Assembly (NCBI GenBank): GCA_026214975.1
Contig: CM047810.1
Coordinates: 97,480,316 to 97,544,315 of the forward strand
DNA from: Gentiana macrophylla
Taxonomy: Eukaryota; Streptophyta; Magnoliopsida; Gentianales; Gentianaceae
Length of the DNA: 64,000 nt
Reading direction: 5' to 3'
Shown: positions 47,007-61,000 of the stretch, piece by piece
How positions within the stretch are numbered: position 1 is the stretch's first letter
Layout of the letters: the number at the start of each line of letters is the position of its first letter
Made by a program: the position numbers and the translations under genes
The notes under the pieces: model-generated
The model's database searches: none
The model's input: only the letters and a program-made list of their open reading frames with translations
Told to the model about the DNA's origin: nothing

Positions 47007-48713
47007 ATGAGGAGGTAACCACAAAATTCTTCTTCTCTACGAATACGTACATGTATTTGCGTGAAAGTATCTTTGTAGGTGTATTGATCAACTGAAGTCA
47101 ATTGATTGAGATCTGCAAATCAAGTAATGTGTATATGAATTCGTATCGGTGCATTTATACGGAGATGTATTTGTTTGAACCATTGATTGCAGGCACGGAT
47201 ACAGGAATCCGCTTCCGCAGAAGCAATGGAGTGGAGGAGCAGTTCGGGGAATGTTCGGAAAGCTTTCCATTGCGCTTGCAGTACTTCTGATTTGTATGGT
47301 CTCGCTTCTTACTACACTCAAGAGTTCGACTTATCCTCTCTCGAGATCCGAGGTCGTTCTGAAAGCTTTCTGTCTTCCTCATTGTTTTTGGGCGCTTTGC
47401 TTTCTCTATCTTCTATTTGAAGTTGTATACGCTGAGATCTTTTGTGATATATGAGGAAGAATGTACACATTTATTCTGATTTACAAGTAACTTGAATTAT
47501 TGTATAGATGTACTTAAGAGACTTGTGCAGCTCAATTCAGTATCATTAAAAGTTAGTAATTGGGTGTGATACCTTAAAAGATATTCGTGAGATGAAGAAA
47601 GATTAATATAGTTCATGGAACATACTGTAAATTATCTGGGTGCTTTGCATTGCATTTCTTACAACTACGTGTAGGTTTTGAAACCTTCACCTTTGGATTT
47701 GTCAGGGCTTGTATGTTTGTAGCTTGATGCATCCCCTGTGTACCCTGTTGATGTATAGGATGGATAGGAATGGTTTCCATTTGACGTATACACCTAGTTT
47801 TTACATAGGTTGCACGAGTTTGGGATATGCTGGGGCTAGTTTTTTACCCAAAATATAGGATACGGTACAAGGGAGGATACGGCGTGCCAATACTAAAAAT
47901 CACCAACAATTACTAGTGGCTCTCCTGTGTCGGTGGAGATTTTTTTCCTCATTTTCACCGGCATTTTATCAATTTTATTATGTACCCAACTTTTGAGATT
48001 TACAAATTAGCCTCAATCAGTATTCTGACTGTATCCAATACGTATCTGTATCTTTCGGATATACACCAGATACTGAGCCTCCCTACTGAACAAGAGTATA
48101 TGTGCTTCCTAGGTTATACATGTGTATTTGGGATCTCACTTTGCTTCAGTTTATAAATTATGACCTTGCACAAATTGAACAAGGAGCCTGTTCGGCCATT
48201 TATAACATTAGTTGAAAGCCTTTTCATTTGCATCTAAAACTTGGGATTTTGGAGTGGTTTAACTGGTTTGAATGTTTGGTCGGACAGTAGATCTGTAAGA
48301 GTCGTTTATGATCTCTCAAAAAGATTGTAAATTTCATGTCTAAACTGAACAAATGTCGGATGGGGTCTCCAAAATAACCATCCTAATAAATTGGCCATGC
48401 AATGCACTTCAATTGTCATCTTGTGACTGATCATTTGTATTTATGAATTATGGAACGCTGGCAGATTGACGTGGAGTCTCTTTGGGAGCCTGCTTCTTCT
48501 GGTGGTTGGAGGCCATCTTCCGCGCCTAGATCTGATTGGCCCCGTATGTGGTTCAAATGCCTTCGAATATAGCCTACTATGTTGATATATTTCAGAGTTG
48601 ACTTGAAACTTAAATATTCTTTCTCTTTGCTCCTTTCTGCAGCACCTCCGACAGACACCAATGGCTATTTGCGTGTTCGCTGTAACGGCGGTTTGAATCA
48701 GCAGCGCAGTGCT
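47007..48713 (+). CDS. O-fucosyltransferase family protein, 5' part of the gene
   Basis: Predicted Golgi type II membrane glycosyltransferase of the plant O-fucosyltransferase (DUF246) family. Exons: 47007-47014, 47193-47352, 48465-48543, 48643-48713, giving 106 codons. The first coding exon holds only ATG AGG AG and splices onto G-CAC to read 'MRRHGYRNPLPQKQWSGGAV'. A membrane anchor follows ('MFGKLSIALAVLLICMVSLL'), then the stem and the conserved 'SGGWRPSSAPRSDWPPPPTD' and 'TNGYLRVRCNGGLNQQRSA', where the catalytic domain starts. All introns are GT-AG. The next exon should continue this motif but is lost: intron sequence runs to 48944, where the 100-N gap begins, and the sequence after the gap is unrelated. 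Truncation is therefore an assembly limit, not evidence of a pseudogene. The exact acceptor and linkage made are unknown. Confidence 0.88.
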
Positions 48714-48944
48714 GTAAGTAGGAAAGTCTTGCTATCAATATGCAATATGCTGTGTCTACTTCTCTAGCTGGCAGACAATCTATTTAAATTGTACTTTTAC
48801 ACCATTTTGTCTTGTTGGTAGTTAGATCCAAATGAGATGAAGGCTCCTTGTGGCGTAAATTTACTGGGTCCATGCAGGAATTTCTGGCCATCATAATCCT
48901 TTGCCTTTGAGACTTATTTTATCTCACTTCATGTGACATAAAAA
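48714..48944 (+). other. Start of O-fucosyltransferase intron 4, up to the gap
   Basis: Begins with the donor GTAAGT. No further exon of the gene is seen before the gap. Confidence 0.6.
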
Positions 48945-49044
48945 NNNNNNNNNNNNNNNNNNNNNNNNNNNNNNNNNNNNNNNNNNNNNNNNNNNNNNNN
49001 NNNNNNNNNNNNNNNNNNNNNNNNNNNNNNNNNNNNNNNNNNNN
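48945..49044. other. Assembly gap of exactly 100 N
   Basis: A fixed-length N run, which normally marks a scaffold join of unknown true size. Left of it lies the O-fucosyltransferase gene; right of it copy B of the large duplication begins at once. Confidence 0.99.
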
Positions 49045-49902
49045 ATTTTCTTTCTGTTTGAGTCCTAGACCATTAGTGTTGCATTTTTGCTGGATTGCTT
49101 GGCATTTTGTTGTTCCTGGTTTAGCATTTGCTGAAGCTATGGTGGCTGTTCAAGTTTTCGATCAGGTGTTCAATTGAGCTGTTTGTTGTTTGATTGATAA
49201 GGGCATCATGTTTTTGGTGAACCTGTTGTAGAGGTTAAATGGATGGCACGAGGACTTTGGTAGCCTAGCTTTTGGTTAAGTTGCAAAATTTCTTCTTCAG
49301 AAAAAAATAGCAAGGAGTTAATGTTTATTTTGTCTTTTAATCTCTCAAAGGCTTTGGATGATATTTTATTTTTCCTTTCTTTTTTGAGTAATGATCCAGA
49401 CACTTAGCGTAATGTGACTTCAGTGAGTGTCGGCATCGTGTAATATCGGCAATAGTTGATCGTGATGTAATAATGATCAATTACTTTAACATGCATCACC
49501 TTGAAACAAAGAAAGAAAAGCTTAAAGCTATCGTTGATGGTGGGTTCGTGTATGATTTAGAATAAAAGTGATCACGGTGATTTTGATGTCGCTGCGTTTC
49601 TGATTCAGAAATTGATGCAGTGACATTGATGTCCTTTGCGTATCTAATTTCATACAAAAATTGGTAACTTTGTAAAATAAGTGTAGTGTCATTCACATTA
49701 GGTGTAATGTCGATCGAGTCGGTCGATCTTTCTACAGGGCTCGAGCTTGAATCGACTAAAAAGTTTGAAGCTTGATTGAGCCATAAAAAGGCAACACATC
49801 GAACTACATTGGCTAAAGTACTGATATAGCTTCGGCGTGGCTCGTAAGCTTCGATTTCTTGAAAAATCTTTCAAATTTACCGGGATAAAAGTTCAACAAA
49901 AA

Positions 49903-50951
49903 TGTTGATGTACATTGCGTATTTGATTGCGATGTCACTTCATAAATTATTGATGTCATTTATTTATGATTGTTGATGTCACTTGCATAAAATGTTGATG
50001 TCACTTTGCATATCGATTGCCGATGTCCTTGCATAAATTGTTGATGTCACGCGTATATGATTGCGATGTCACTTGCGTAAAAATATGAATTAAGGTGAAA
50101 GATTTATGTTGATTGTAGTTTTATATCAAAAAGATCGGCCATTTGAAGTCGATTTTATGAAGAAAAGAAATCGATTTTATGAAATAGTCGGAAAAATATC
50201 AAATGTCATCACGGTGTTCTTCCATCAAAGTCACGCGTCCAGATGACCCGCGCATCCCGATAGTCTCACGTATCACGGTGTCTGCGCATGAGGGTGGCCA
50301 CGCACCGTCACGGTGTCTGCGCCGGGGTGGCCTTTGCGACCGATGGTGTCAACTTAGTCACGCGATGTCTCTACATATATGATTGCCAATGTCACTAAAT
50401 TGTTGATGTCATTCGTATATGATTACGATGTCATTTGCATAAAATGTTGATGTCACTTGCATCCCGATTGCGGATATCGCTTTGCATAAATTGTTGATGT
50501 CACGCGTATATGATTGCGATGTCACTGCGAGATATGATTGTCAATATCGCGCGTATATGATTGCCGGTGTCGATGCATCGCGGTGGTCAATGCATCACGG
50601 TTGTTAGTGCATCGCGGTGTCTCTGCACCCAACATCGGGTGGTTATTGCATCAGCGGTGTCTCTCCGCGTATGGGGTGGCTCTTTGCGCCAGTTGCCCGC
50701 ATTCGCGGCGGTCAATGCATCGCGATGAAGTCGTTGCGTAGGATGGTCGATACATCGCGGTGTTGCTTCGTAAAATGTCAATGCATCACGGTGATCAGCT
50801 TTGCATCGATGGTCCCTTTGCATCGTGGTAGTCATTGCATCGGGGTGGTCATGCATCGCGGGTGGTTCTACTACATCCGGGGTGTCTCGACATTCTGCGG
50901 TGGTCAATACGCATCGGGGTGGTCACACCGTCGTGGTGGTCAATACATCGG
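49903..50951. repeat. Minisatellite, copy B
   Basis: Counterpart of 9273-10307 with the same unit families but many one- and two-base changes, for example 'gtcactgcat' becoming 'gtcacttgcat' or 'gtcactttgcat'. Confidence 0.9.
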
Positions 50952-51437
50952 TAAAAAAATATCGACCTTGCTTTGCTTAAAATAAAAATATAAAAATTGT
51001 TTAAGTGTCTGTTTAAAAGAAGAAGGACAATTATTGTTGTCTGTACGTTAATCCATACGCTTTGTTTTGGTTTTTTTTTTTTCTTAATTAAGGGTATTTG
51101 AGTCTATCTACTAATTTTGTCCTTATAACTAAGTGTTTGTTTTGGGTGTCCTTTTTGCTAATTAAATCAAATATGTGTTCTTACGAATAATTGTCCCAAA
51201 TATATATATGTATATATGTATTATAAGGGATAGATAATTCACGAAATAATATTCGATTTGAGTTATGGTTTAGTTAAATACGGAAGATACATTTATTTAA
51301 AGAAATAATTTGAATAAATGACATTATAAATAAATACAAGATAAATACAAGATAAATGACATTATAAATGACAATTATTTAAGGCTAGTTAATAATATAT
51401 ATTAAATAAATACAAGATAAATGAAGAAAAGGTTAAA

Positions 51438-52160
51438 GGGGGATTTGAGAGAAATACAATGACGTTTAAATGATTAAAGCGGAAGGGCGGATTTTGAAAG
51501 CTTTTGCAAATGAAATGAAAAGCTATTTATATATTTTTTATTAATTAAAGTGACTTTTTAAAAAAAAAAAATTCAACTCACTACCTCTCATCAATCTTTT
51601 TAAATCTATCGTATACCGATGTAGAACTCCAAATTTGAAAATTCTTTCACCAAATTTTTCATACTCTTTATTTAGAGACCACATTCAACATATTCGGCGT
51701 GATTTGGAAAATCCATCGAAATTCACTATTATTCGATATTCATTTGTGAAATTCACGATTTTAAGATTCATTTGGAGATATTCAATTGAATGAATTTCAA
51801 CAGTGAATCTCTAAAAATGATGAAATTATACGAACCATGTCTCAAAACAAATAGCATCAAAAATAAAAATTTAGTGAAATTTTTATCTCGTTTGGATACA
51901 GATCGAAAGATATTAGTGTTTGAAAATATGGGAGAAAAAAGGAAAGAAAAGAAAAAAAAATCCCAGGAAAAAAAAAAAATCCCCCATGATTTTTGTTTTT
52001 TGTTTAGCTTTGTCTTTTAGACTATAAAATATAAAAGTTGTCATTCTCATATAAAGGAAAGCATAAAAAACTGATGTTATGATTTCAATGCGGCATTAGG
52101 ACAATGATATTCCAGCCAGGCAATAAGGATAAAAAAAATTAACCGAATTAACCATTTTAA
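51438..52160. mobile_element. MULE-like element, copy B
   Basis: Counterpart of 10797-11530; 'gggggatttgaga' at the left and 'taaccattttaacc' to the right. Boundaries are as uncertain as in copy A. Confidence 0.45.
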
Positions 52161-53078
52161 CCTTCCCAAACAAAAAGCCAAACACGGACCGCGTAGAGTT
52201 ATCGTTTTAGCTTCTTCACGAAATCCCAAATCACACTTGGAAAACCTAAAAACCAAGCGCTATTCGATCGGCTTCACACATTGCAATTCAATCAAATTCG
52301 TTCAACAAAGAGTGAACCAGTTCGATCGGCTTTAACATCTAGCGATTTTTTACGTTGTTAGATCTTTTGATTCTTGCAATTGAAATGGAGTTCGGTGGAA
52401 AAATCCTCACAAATATCCGCTCGAAATCGAAGATCAATCGAGAAAATGGGCACAATGTATAAAATCGAGAGTTTAATTGTTCTCCGTAACATGCATATGA
52501 TTTGATTTTGTTTTTCTTTTGATAAATCAATTTTTCATGCTTAGCTGGTTGAAATCTATCAAAGTAGTTGCCACTAATCTTCTTATTCACTTTTCTGCTG
52601 ATCACGATAAATTGTCCTAGTTTTCAAAATGACTTATAGAGAACTTTGTTTATGATCTCAACATTTTTCTATTTTTATTCATGATCTGCTGTTGAACTCT
52701 TGAATTGATCTTTGTTAGACTTATAGCCCAAATTATATAGGACAAGCCTTTTTTATAGCTAGACAAGCTTTTCTATATTGGGTAGCCTGTTGTGTGATTA
52801 GCGACTCACTAGTTATTTTCTTCTTTTCTCCTGTAATTTACCTAGGAAATGCTAAACAGATTTTGTACTAACAATGCATAGTTTAGAGGCTTTAGTAGGA
52901 TGGTGAAATGGTTTCATGCAATTTTGTATGTATCTTGAATGAATTATTAATTAGCTCTTAATTAACAACACGTTTTCACTTTATGACCCGTGTTTAACTA
53001 TAAAGTTCACAATTATTAGGCGATTCAAATGATGGAATAAAGCTGGTTCACACGATTGGGTGATGTATTGTTTCATTC
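52161..53078. other. No recognisable gene (copy B of 11531-12484)
   Basis: AT-rich sequence without a recognisable domain or repeat end. Confidence 0.4.
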
Positions 53079-56000
53079 TTATGCACCGCATCCTTTTTCA
53101 TCAAAACCGGTCTCAACATAATGTGAGCGAATGCCACCAATCAGCGATTCTTGACATTTTCCTTTGATTTACGAGCTTTGGGTTTGTGAGCTTTCACATT
53201 GTTTCTAAAGTCGTCTTCTTCAACTACATGCGTGTTAAATACGATCCACAACAAGGGACACGAAGTGTCCAAAAAACAAGATTCTAGTGTAGTGCATGGA
53301 TATTTCAATGAAGTGCATATATTGAAGACAACTGCGCTCATCATTCACTCTCAAACTAAGCTCTCCTTCTGCAAACATCGATTGTATGGCTTCTCCGTTG
53401 CTAAAAATGGTCTACCGAGGATAAAGGGTGTAGTGTACCCTTCTTCCATATCCATAACAAAAAATCAGCGGGAAGTAAAATTTATCGACCTTCACTAGTA
53501 CAACCTCAATGACTCACTTTGGACGTTTCTGGATCTATCAGTAAGTTGTAGAGAGTCGTCTCCAAATGCTGCTTGAGCTTGCATATGCCAAGTTTCATGA
53601 AATCATTGTAGGACATGAGGTTTATACTACTTTTGAGATCACATAGCACATGCCCCAAACAAAAAAAAAACCCTCGATCTCACATGGGGATCGTAAAACT
53701 CCGGGAGTCTTTAAGCTTAGAAATGAGCTTATGTTGAAGCACAAGAACACTCCTCACACTTAGACACACCGTCTCATACTCTTTCAACCGTTTCTTTTTA
53801 GGCAGGTATGTCGCCAGAAACTTACCATACGCCTTGACATATTCGTGAGTGCATCGATGAAAGGGATATTAATGGTTAAGTGCGAAAAGTGTCAAGAAAA
53901 CATGCATATTTCTTATCAACCTTCGTCTTTTAATTTCCTCTCGAGGGGATAGGGAGTGGCCTTAAGATCAGTAATTTTAGGATTAAGTTATACCTCACTT
54001 ACCTTTGTCGTTTGGTGAAGTGGTAGAAGTCCTTCTCAAGAATTGAGCTGCCGGCGGGCGCCATTCCTCATCAACGTGTGCCATTTTACTTGCTTTGAAT
54101 TTTCAAAAAATTCTCTTTAATATTAGCGTGCTCGGGTAAAGAGTCGGTGTGCGCCATTTTCTGTCAAAGTCTCTGTTTGCTTCTTTTTAACATTGGCTGC
54201 GCCAACCCGGCATCGATGGAGTGCCAACCCGGCATCGGTGGGCACCAACCCGGCGTCGATGGGTGCCAATTTCACGTGATCATTAAACAAGGTTCTCAAA
54301 TCACTAGATCTTGGATTCTTCAAAATTCTTGGAACCTTTATCCATTCTTCTTATTTCTCACATCAACATATCCATCACTCCTCGAGAAACAATCAACAAT
54401 CTCTTCCTCTTCTTCACACCACACTTCATAATTCCTAATCATTCAAATCTTATTCAACCTCATTTGCTTCCCTCATTATGCCAATATGACCTTCCACTTG
54501 AGTAATAATAGCATTGACTTCTCTAGTGTTTCTCTCGGTGTTGCTTGTAGTAATCCACCGGAGTCTACTACTTTTAACTCACCTTCCCTACTCAAAATGT
54601 CTTGATACCTCTCATTGATTCTTCCATATATCGTTCTAATTCTTGTATTTTGACCCACCATGGATGTTTTCAAATTGCCAACATCTTGGGACATCACGCT
54701 AATAGAACTCATCATTGTTTGCATATTAACGGCTTGAGTAGCAACTACACCCGTCAAGTTTTCCATCAAATTTTCCATTGAGAAACATCTTCCGTTGATT
54801 GAGAACTTTGTTGAGCGGGGCATGTTGATTAGGAACTTGTTGGTAAAAAGGATGTGGTGGTGGTTGTTGGTAAGAGGGATTTCCTTGAGTATTCACCTTG
54901 TTGTTTCACATTGGCGTTGATGGATGCCTTTTGTTGTTGTTCAATAGATGGTCGGGTCCATGATCATTGTTGAATTATCGAGACCAATGGAAAGTGAGAT
55001 GATCTCTCGTGATATTGTTGTATGCGTTGTTGTAAGCATTGTTGAGCTTCGGTGTTGTTGTATAAAGCTCACTTCTTTCTTTGAATATTCACGAATTATC
55101 ACTTTATTCCCAGCGGTACCTTATCATTCTTCATGCTTTCATAAGCCTCATCAATAATATTTCCACTCCCGAAATCTTTCTAGCTTGAATTTCATCAACT
55201 TTCTTACTAAAGGATGCCAATTGTGCTAACACTTCCGTTTGAATGGAAGATTCTCCCACAAAAGCAACTTTCCTTGTACTTGTACCGAGTTTCCCACGTT
55301 CGGTTATTCTTCAAAATTTTCTCAATAGCATCATAAACATCTTGTGCCACACTCAATCATCAAGGAACCATTACATACTTGATCAACTTCCGCACGTGAC
55401 TCTTTCCTTAGCCTTGACGAAAAAGAATTGGATTTGCATATCAAGGAATAACCATGATCGGGACATGCCTCAACAACCTCTTAAACTTGCCCAAACAACA
55501 CCACGTGATTCATTGTCTCATTGCCCAAAGTTAGCAATTTCAACCTTGAATTCCAATTTAGGCCCGGAGTAAAATATTGCTTCAAGAACTCATTTTGGAT
55601 ATCATCTCAACTTGTTAAAGAATGACGAGGTATAGACATAAACCATTCTTTAGCTACCGACCAAAGAAGAACGGAAACAATGACATTACAGTCAAATCTC
55701 ATGAATCTTTATGGTTCTTGGCGTGTTGCATAATTCCTCAAATTGATAAAGATGTCGATGTGGATCTTCATCATCATCACCATGAAATTGAGCTCTTGCC
55801 ACAACCAATCCAAAGATGAGATTTAACCTCAAAGGTATTTGCACCAACATGGGGTAGAAGTATTGGGTTATTAGTTGCATTTCTTCTCATGGTTTGATCA
55901 CAAATATGTCTTGTATTTGAAGGGTTGTTGTTGTTCGGTTATTTTGGTTCTAGTTTTGGTTGTTGTTGCGGTTTGGTTGTTGAATGGTGGAAGTGGTGGA

Positions 56001-56292
56001 TTTAGTGGTGGTAGATTGTTGTTGTGCGGTGGGTTAAGATTTGGATTTTGAGAGATTAAGTTTTTTTCAACTTGGGCATTATTTTCTTGTTCTTGTCCGC
56101 CTTGAGCATTCAAAGATTCTCATCCATTTCTTCTTCTTGATAGGATGATGCTTGTGAATATTCTTCACCAAGTTCCAAACTACGTCGAGCTTGACTACAT
56201 TTCTTCTCGCCTTAACCGAATCCACTAAGATACATGTTGATATCCGGAACAATGGGAGTGTCGGGTGCCTTTCCTCGACAAAAGCGGTTCAT
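53079..56292 (-). pseudogene. Athila-type gypsy gag-protease remnant, copy B
   Basis: Counterpart of 12485-15702 in the same order: gag N-terminus, Gln/Asn-rich gag parts and protease. It is more broken than copy A: the largest gag frame of copy A (296 codons) is split into short pieces by small insertions and deletions, while 'NLTGVVATQAVNMQTMM' and 'NAQGGQEQENNAQVEKN' remain legible. No polymerase domains. Confidence 0.8.
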
Positions 56293-56446
56293 CCACTACA
56301 AGAGAGAAACAACAGAACACAATCAAATAACACGGTAACTTACCAAAGAGGTAAGCACCAAAGAAACAAAAGCAGAAAAGTGATTAGAAAAAGATTGACT
56401 TATTCTCAAGAATCTTAAGCTAGTATAGGTATCAACCATTACACAA

Positions 56447-56462
56447 TCCGGCAGCGGCGCCA
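56447..56462 (-). promoter_or_regulatory. tRNA-Asp primer-binding site, degraded in copy B
   Basis: The plus strand reads TCCGGCAGCGGCGCCA, two bases shorter and with A to G against the perfect 18-mer of copy A (15859-15876). Confidence 0.75.
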
Positions 56463-56468
56463 AAAACT

Positions 56469-56990
56469 TGATCAAAATTTTCTAGGTGTCCAATCTCACC
56501 GGCGGGTTTACGCGACAATTGTAGTTTGGTAAGTGGTCAAGATCGTATCCACAGGTATTGTGAGGTCAAACACCAGCAGCTATGCTTATCTTGATCTAAG
56601 TCTCAATTTAACAAGAATGTAAATATTCTAAGGATCAAGTACACTAAAAGCGGGTAAACAAATGATAAAAGCCTAGCCAAGACAATGCAATGATCAAGTA
56701 TATCTCTACTAAAATCATGGGAATGAACAACCTACCAACCTTCCAATGGTGTTCAAGTGTGTGTTATCGGTGCATTCTAAGCAAGTAGCTTCCACTCATC
56801 TGAGTGAATGAAACTACTCTATGTCTTCTCATTGGTCTAAGTGTCTGAGACCTAATGATTCAACATAATCTGAACTTGAATGCAATGACAATGTCAATAC
56901 TCCCGGATAAAAATCGAGTTCCAACAAGGTCGATTTTACCTTCCGGTTCTCCTATCCTCTCTCCCACACCAAGCATATCCTTTCGGTCTC

Positions 56991-57031
<41 letters not shown>

Positions 57032-58018
57032 TGCGTGAAAGTTCTAGGTGATCAATCCAACACAAACAAGCAATACAATGCAAATAGGAGAAGATAACAA
57101 CGACCCATGAAGCTATGAAATGCAAACTAACATTCTCAATCAACCAATAGAGATTAAACTATCACAACTACATAATCTTGTCTAGTGTAGAACTAGCCAC
57201 TCATGGATATGAGCTCCAACATGTCAAAGCTAGAGTTCATATCAATGAGAACATTAAAATCAAAGTAAAGGCTAAGAATTTACCAACTAGAAGCTATAAA
57301 CTTGTAGAAGAAACTTCATTCAACTACAAGAAACTTCAATGGAGTTTGCACACCAAAAGTGATAAACTTGATCCAACAAAAGTGATTCTAGTAATCCAAC
57401 TAAGAATTCTTAGTGTTTACAATGATATTTAAAAGCTAAAATCCATGAAATTTTAGGCTAAAAGAGGCCCTTAGGGTTTTGGTGCCACCAAGAGTAGAGA
57501 GAAGGATGGGAAGATGAAGTTGTTGAAAATAGATCTAAAAGGAGTTTATATGATGAAAATCTGCTTTCTGCGACGTTTGGCGTGCGCCATTATAGGTTCG
57601 GCGTGCGCCAATTGTGAAGAAGAAACTCTATAGCTTTCTGATGGCGTTTTGGCGTGCGCCACTGTTCATATCGATTCGATTAAATCGCCATAACTTGGTT
57701 GTAGAGCTCCGATTGATACGATTCAAGATCGTTGGAAATCTCGTTGATTGATCTACAACTCTCATGAAGAAGTCTTCTTCAGAAAATGCCGTTAAGTGGG
57801 ATCAAATGTCCGTTAAATATGTGCTTTACGGTAGAAATACAAAAGACAAATGATCCGTTTGAGTCCGATAGCTTCCGGCATACTCTTCTAGCCCTCAAAA
57901 GGCGTGTCTATGCTCAACACGTGTCGTCATTCGGTGTCTTGGTCAACCTATAATCTGTAATAAATCACCAAAAAATACCAAGCGTAAACCACTAAATGGC
58001 GCTGCAGTTACTATAACC
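56469..58018 (-). mobile_element. Gypsy 5' LTR, copy B
   Basis: Counterpart of 15883-17440, with the interrupted (GT)n at about 56997-57032 and the three GGCG-TG-CGCC palindromes kept. The distal boundary is estimated as in copy A. Confidence 0.6.
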
Positions 58019-61000
58019 GGATTACAAACCTATCAAAATATGATATTTTATATAATAATTACTATCTACATATTTGGATGAAAGCGGTTTGATCTGAAAA
58101 CATCAATAAACGCATGAGAAATTGGGATAAAACATCGTGAAATATATCAAATCTAGTTGACTTTCATCAATTACGCCGTGGGCTATTTACCGGGGTAGCT
58201 CCGGTGACCTGCGTCGAGCCCCCGAGGCCGTTATGGCCCGAACTACGTTGTCTCTACTCCGTTGCCCCCTGACCGACCTGCGGTGGGCTGAGAAGCGAGT
58301 CAAACCGATCTCCTACATGGGGTTTGGATCTGCCCTTAGGCGCAAAAGTGGGGCTCATGGCTATTAATGTGTACATTTTCTCTGTCTTCGTTTATTCTTG
58401 AGTGATGTGGAGGTGTGGCGTGGTGAGGTGCGATCCGACCTCCGTCACCCCAATATAATTATTGTTAAGTTTAGAGAGTTTTGATATTCATAAAGAAAAA
58501 ATTGAACATAATAAATTCGAAACATAACATATTGTAAAGACAATAATTACAAGAATTAAAATTATGAATTATATTTGTATATAATACGTATAAAAACATA
58601 AACTTGACCGATAATGAGAAACAAACGTACTGCAAATATATGATGTAATATTATTAAATTACTTCGGTCAGGAAAAGTTTTGTAACACTGGTTGATTTGA
58701 GGATGAGAATTCAAATCTTGTTTGATGTGAGAAAGTGCAATAACCCATACTATGAGGTCATTATCAATCTCCGGTGAAAAAGGAAACATTTTTAGTACCG
58801 CAAAAGCGAACATGAAAGTGCAGTCTCACCACTATGGCTTCTTCACATGGATTCAGCCGGTGGTCCCTGAATGCTACACATCTTAACACAATAGTGTGTA
58901 TATGCCTACGTGCGTGCATATATAGAGAGAAAGATATGGAGATCATTGATGATAGGTGAGACTCGTATCAAATCAATCTATCCAATAATGGTCGGATAAT
59001 AATCAAGATAGATTTTATAATCTGGCCGTCGTAGAAAAGTTGTATCGTGTGGCGTGTTTTTATATATTTCTTTCTTTCGCGTATTACATTTTTATCGTGT
59101 ATGAAGTTAAAAATAAATGGTTGTAATTTATCTGACTTTGATCTGGCCTTCATCTGACGGTTGTATTGTAAAATTTGGTATGTAGTGTTAGAATGACAAC
59201 GAGTCGCTTATCCTAGAAAAGAGAGCGTTCGTGACTTATAATATAAAATAAATTTGCGTTATCATGTGGCGCCTGCTACGTCGTATCGAGTTAAGCAAAA
59301 GCGAAAGCGAAAAGGCTGGGTATATTTTTTTTTCAACAACCAAGAATAAAACGTTAATCTAAAAGATAGAAATGTAACTTATTACAATGAAATCCAAAAC
59401 TTACGACGTCTGAAAAACCTCCAAAAGAAATAAATAAAAGAAATTACAATGTCTCAAAGCGGAAAAGCGCATCATATTCCAAATCAAGCGAAAGCGACTA
59501 GTTTAATACGTCGTATGAAAATTAAATGAAAGTAAAGCTTTAACGTCATCGTCCTCAAAGCGTCATCTTGAATTAATCATCGAATTACGGATCAACTTTG
59601 TTCATCTTCTTATCCCCAAAACACGTAAGCATGCATTTGAGGTAAGTCTGAGTCTTAATAAAAGGAAGAAGCTATGATTTAATTACAAATTATAGCATAA
59701 GATTCATAATTATCTTTATATGACCGGTGGTCTAGGGTTCATTGCATCTTTCATCAACGTGTTATGACTATCGTTTAAATTTAACTTACATATGTTACAT
59801 CCGCGTTCAAGAGGCGCTACGCATGGTATATATCCGCCATGAGATATCGTATGCAACATATTAGTCGATCACACCAATAGCCACGGGCTAGTCCGGTGGT
59901 GTACACGTTCGGCGAAGTCTCTCCGTGCCAGGGGTCTAGGATCCTACGAGTTATACACTTTCTCTGAACGCCCACGCTTCATGATATGGTATGGTGCCTA
60001 TCCAAGAATGGCATGATGTTTAGTCTTTTACTACACAAGTATGTATTTCATTAATTGTTAACTAGCCACCTAAGTGTTATCAAGGCAAACCTCACGCTTA
60101 AAAGCTCTGCTCCTCACTTGAGGCAGTTAGACACTACAACATATCACATACACATACATTGATGATTGCTAACTCGTAAAGCACAAGCTGTCATGCACTC
60201 CGGCGGTCCCGAACTTCAACTCTTAGAAAGAATCCATTCGGTGCCGGAACAAAACGCAACTAAAACTCAATCAAGGCTTGTTCATGTTCATTTAATGTTA
60301 TTAGATCAAAAAACAACATTTAAAAGCCGAACTCGGGGCTTAAAACAACATTGTTCCCAAAGCGAGGGTGAATGTGTGTGCATCTTAGTGAATGTGTGCA
60401 CATTGAGCAACTAGAAACATTCAAGATGCTCTTGTTTGACCAATCGTGCGCATTGCTTACCTAATCGTGGGCATTAGCTCCGAGTATCATTTTCCCACTT
60501 TCGACCACCGATGCGTGCGCGCATTCTAACTTTGTCGCGTCTTGCGCGTTGAGCATCTATACCAAAACCCGACTTTCTGTTTCATCAATGCGTGCGCATT
60601 GCTAGTAAATCGTGCGAATTGAACGCGTAAAAGCCACTAACTTCGATTTTACGCACTTTTACGATTCCTACCCAATTCCAAACATGTTTAATATCGAAAA
60701 TACTCAGAAAATAGCAGAAAACTCAACCTTTACAAACCAATTCATACCATACCCCTTTAACAACAATTAGACATGATTTCTATCAACTAAACATATGAAA
60801 TCATCAACCTTAACCCTATATAAACCATAATTAAATCGTAGGAAGAGCCTTTTACTTGTGTGCAATAAAATCCAAATCCAAAAGCTATGAAAAATCTGCA
60901 ACAAACTCAATCCTTTTCATAGAAAAACCTATGTGATCAATCTAAACTTAGATTAGATTCGATCACAACGCTTATAACAACAATCCTACGAATTTATGAG

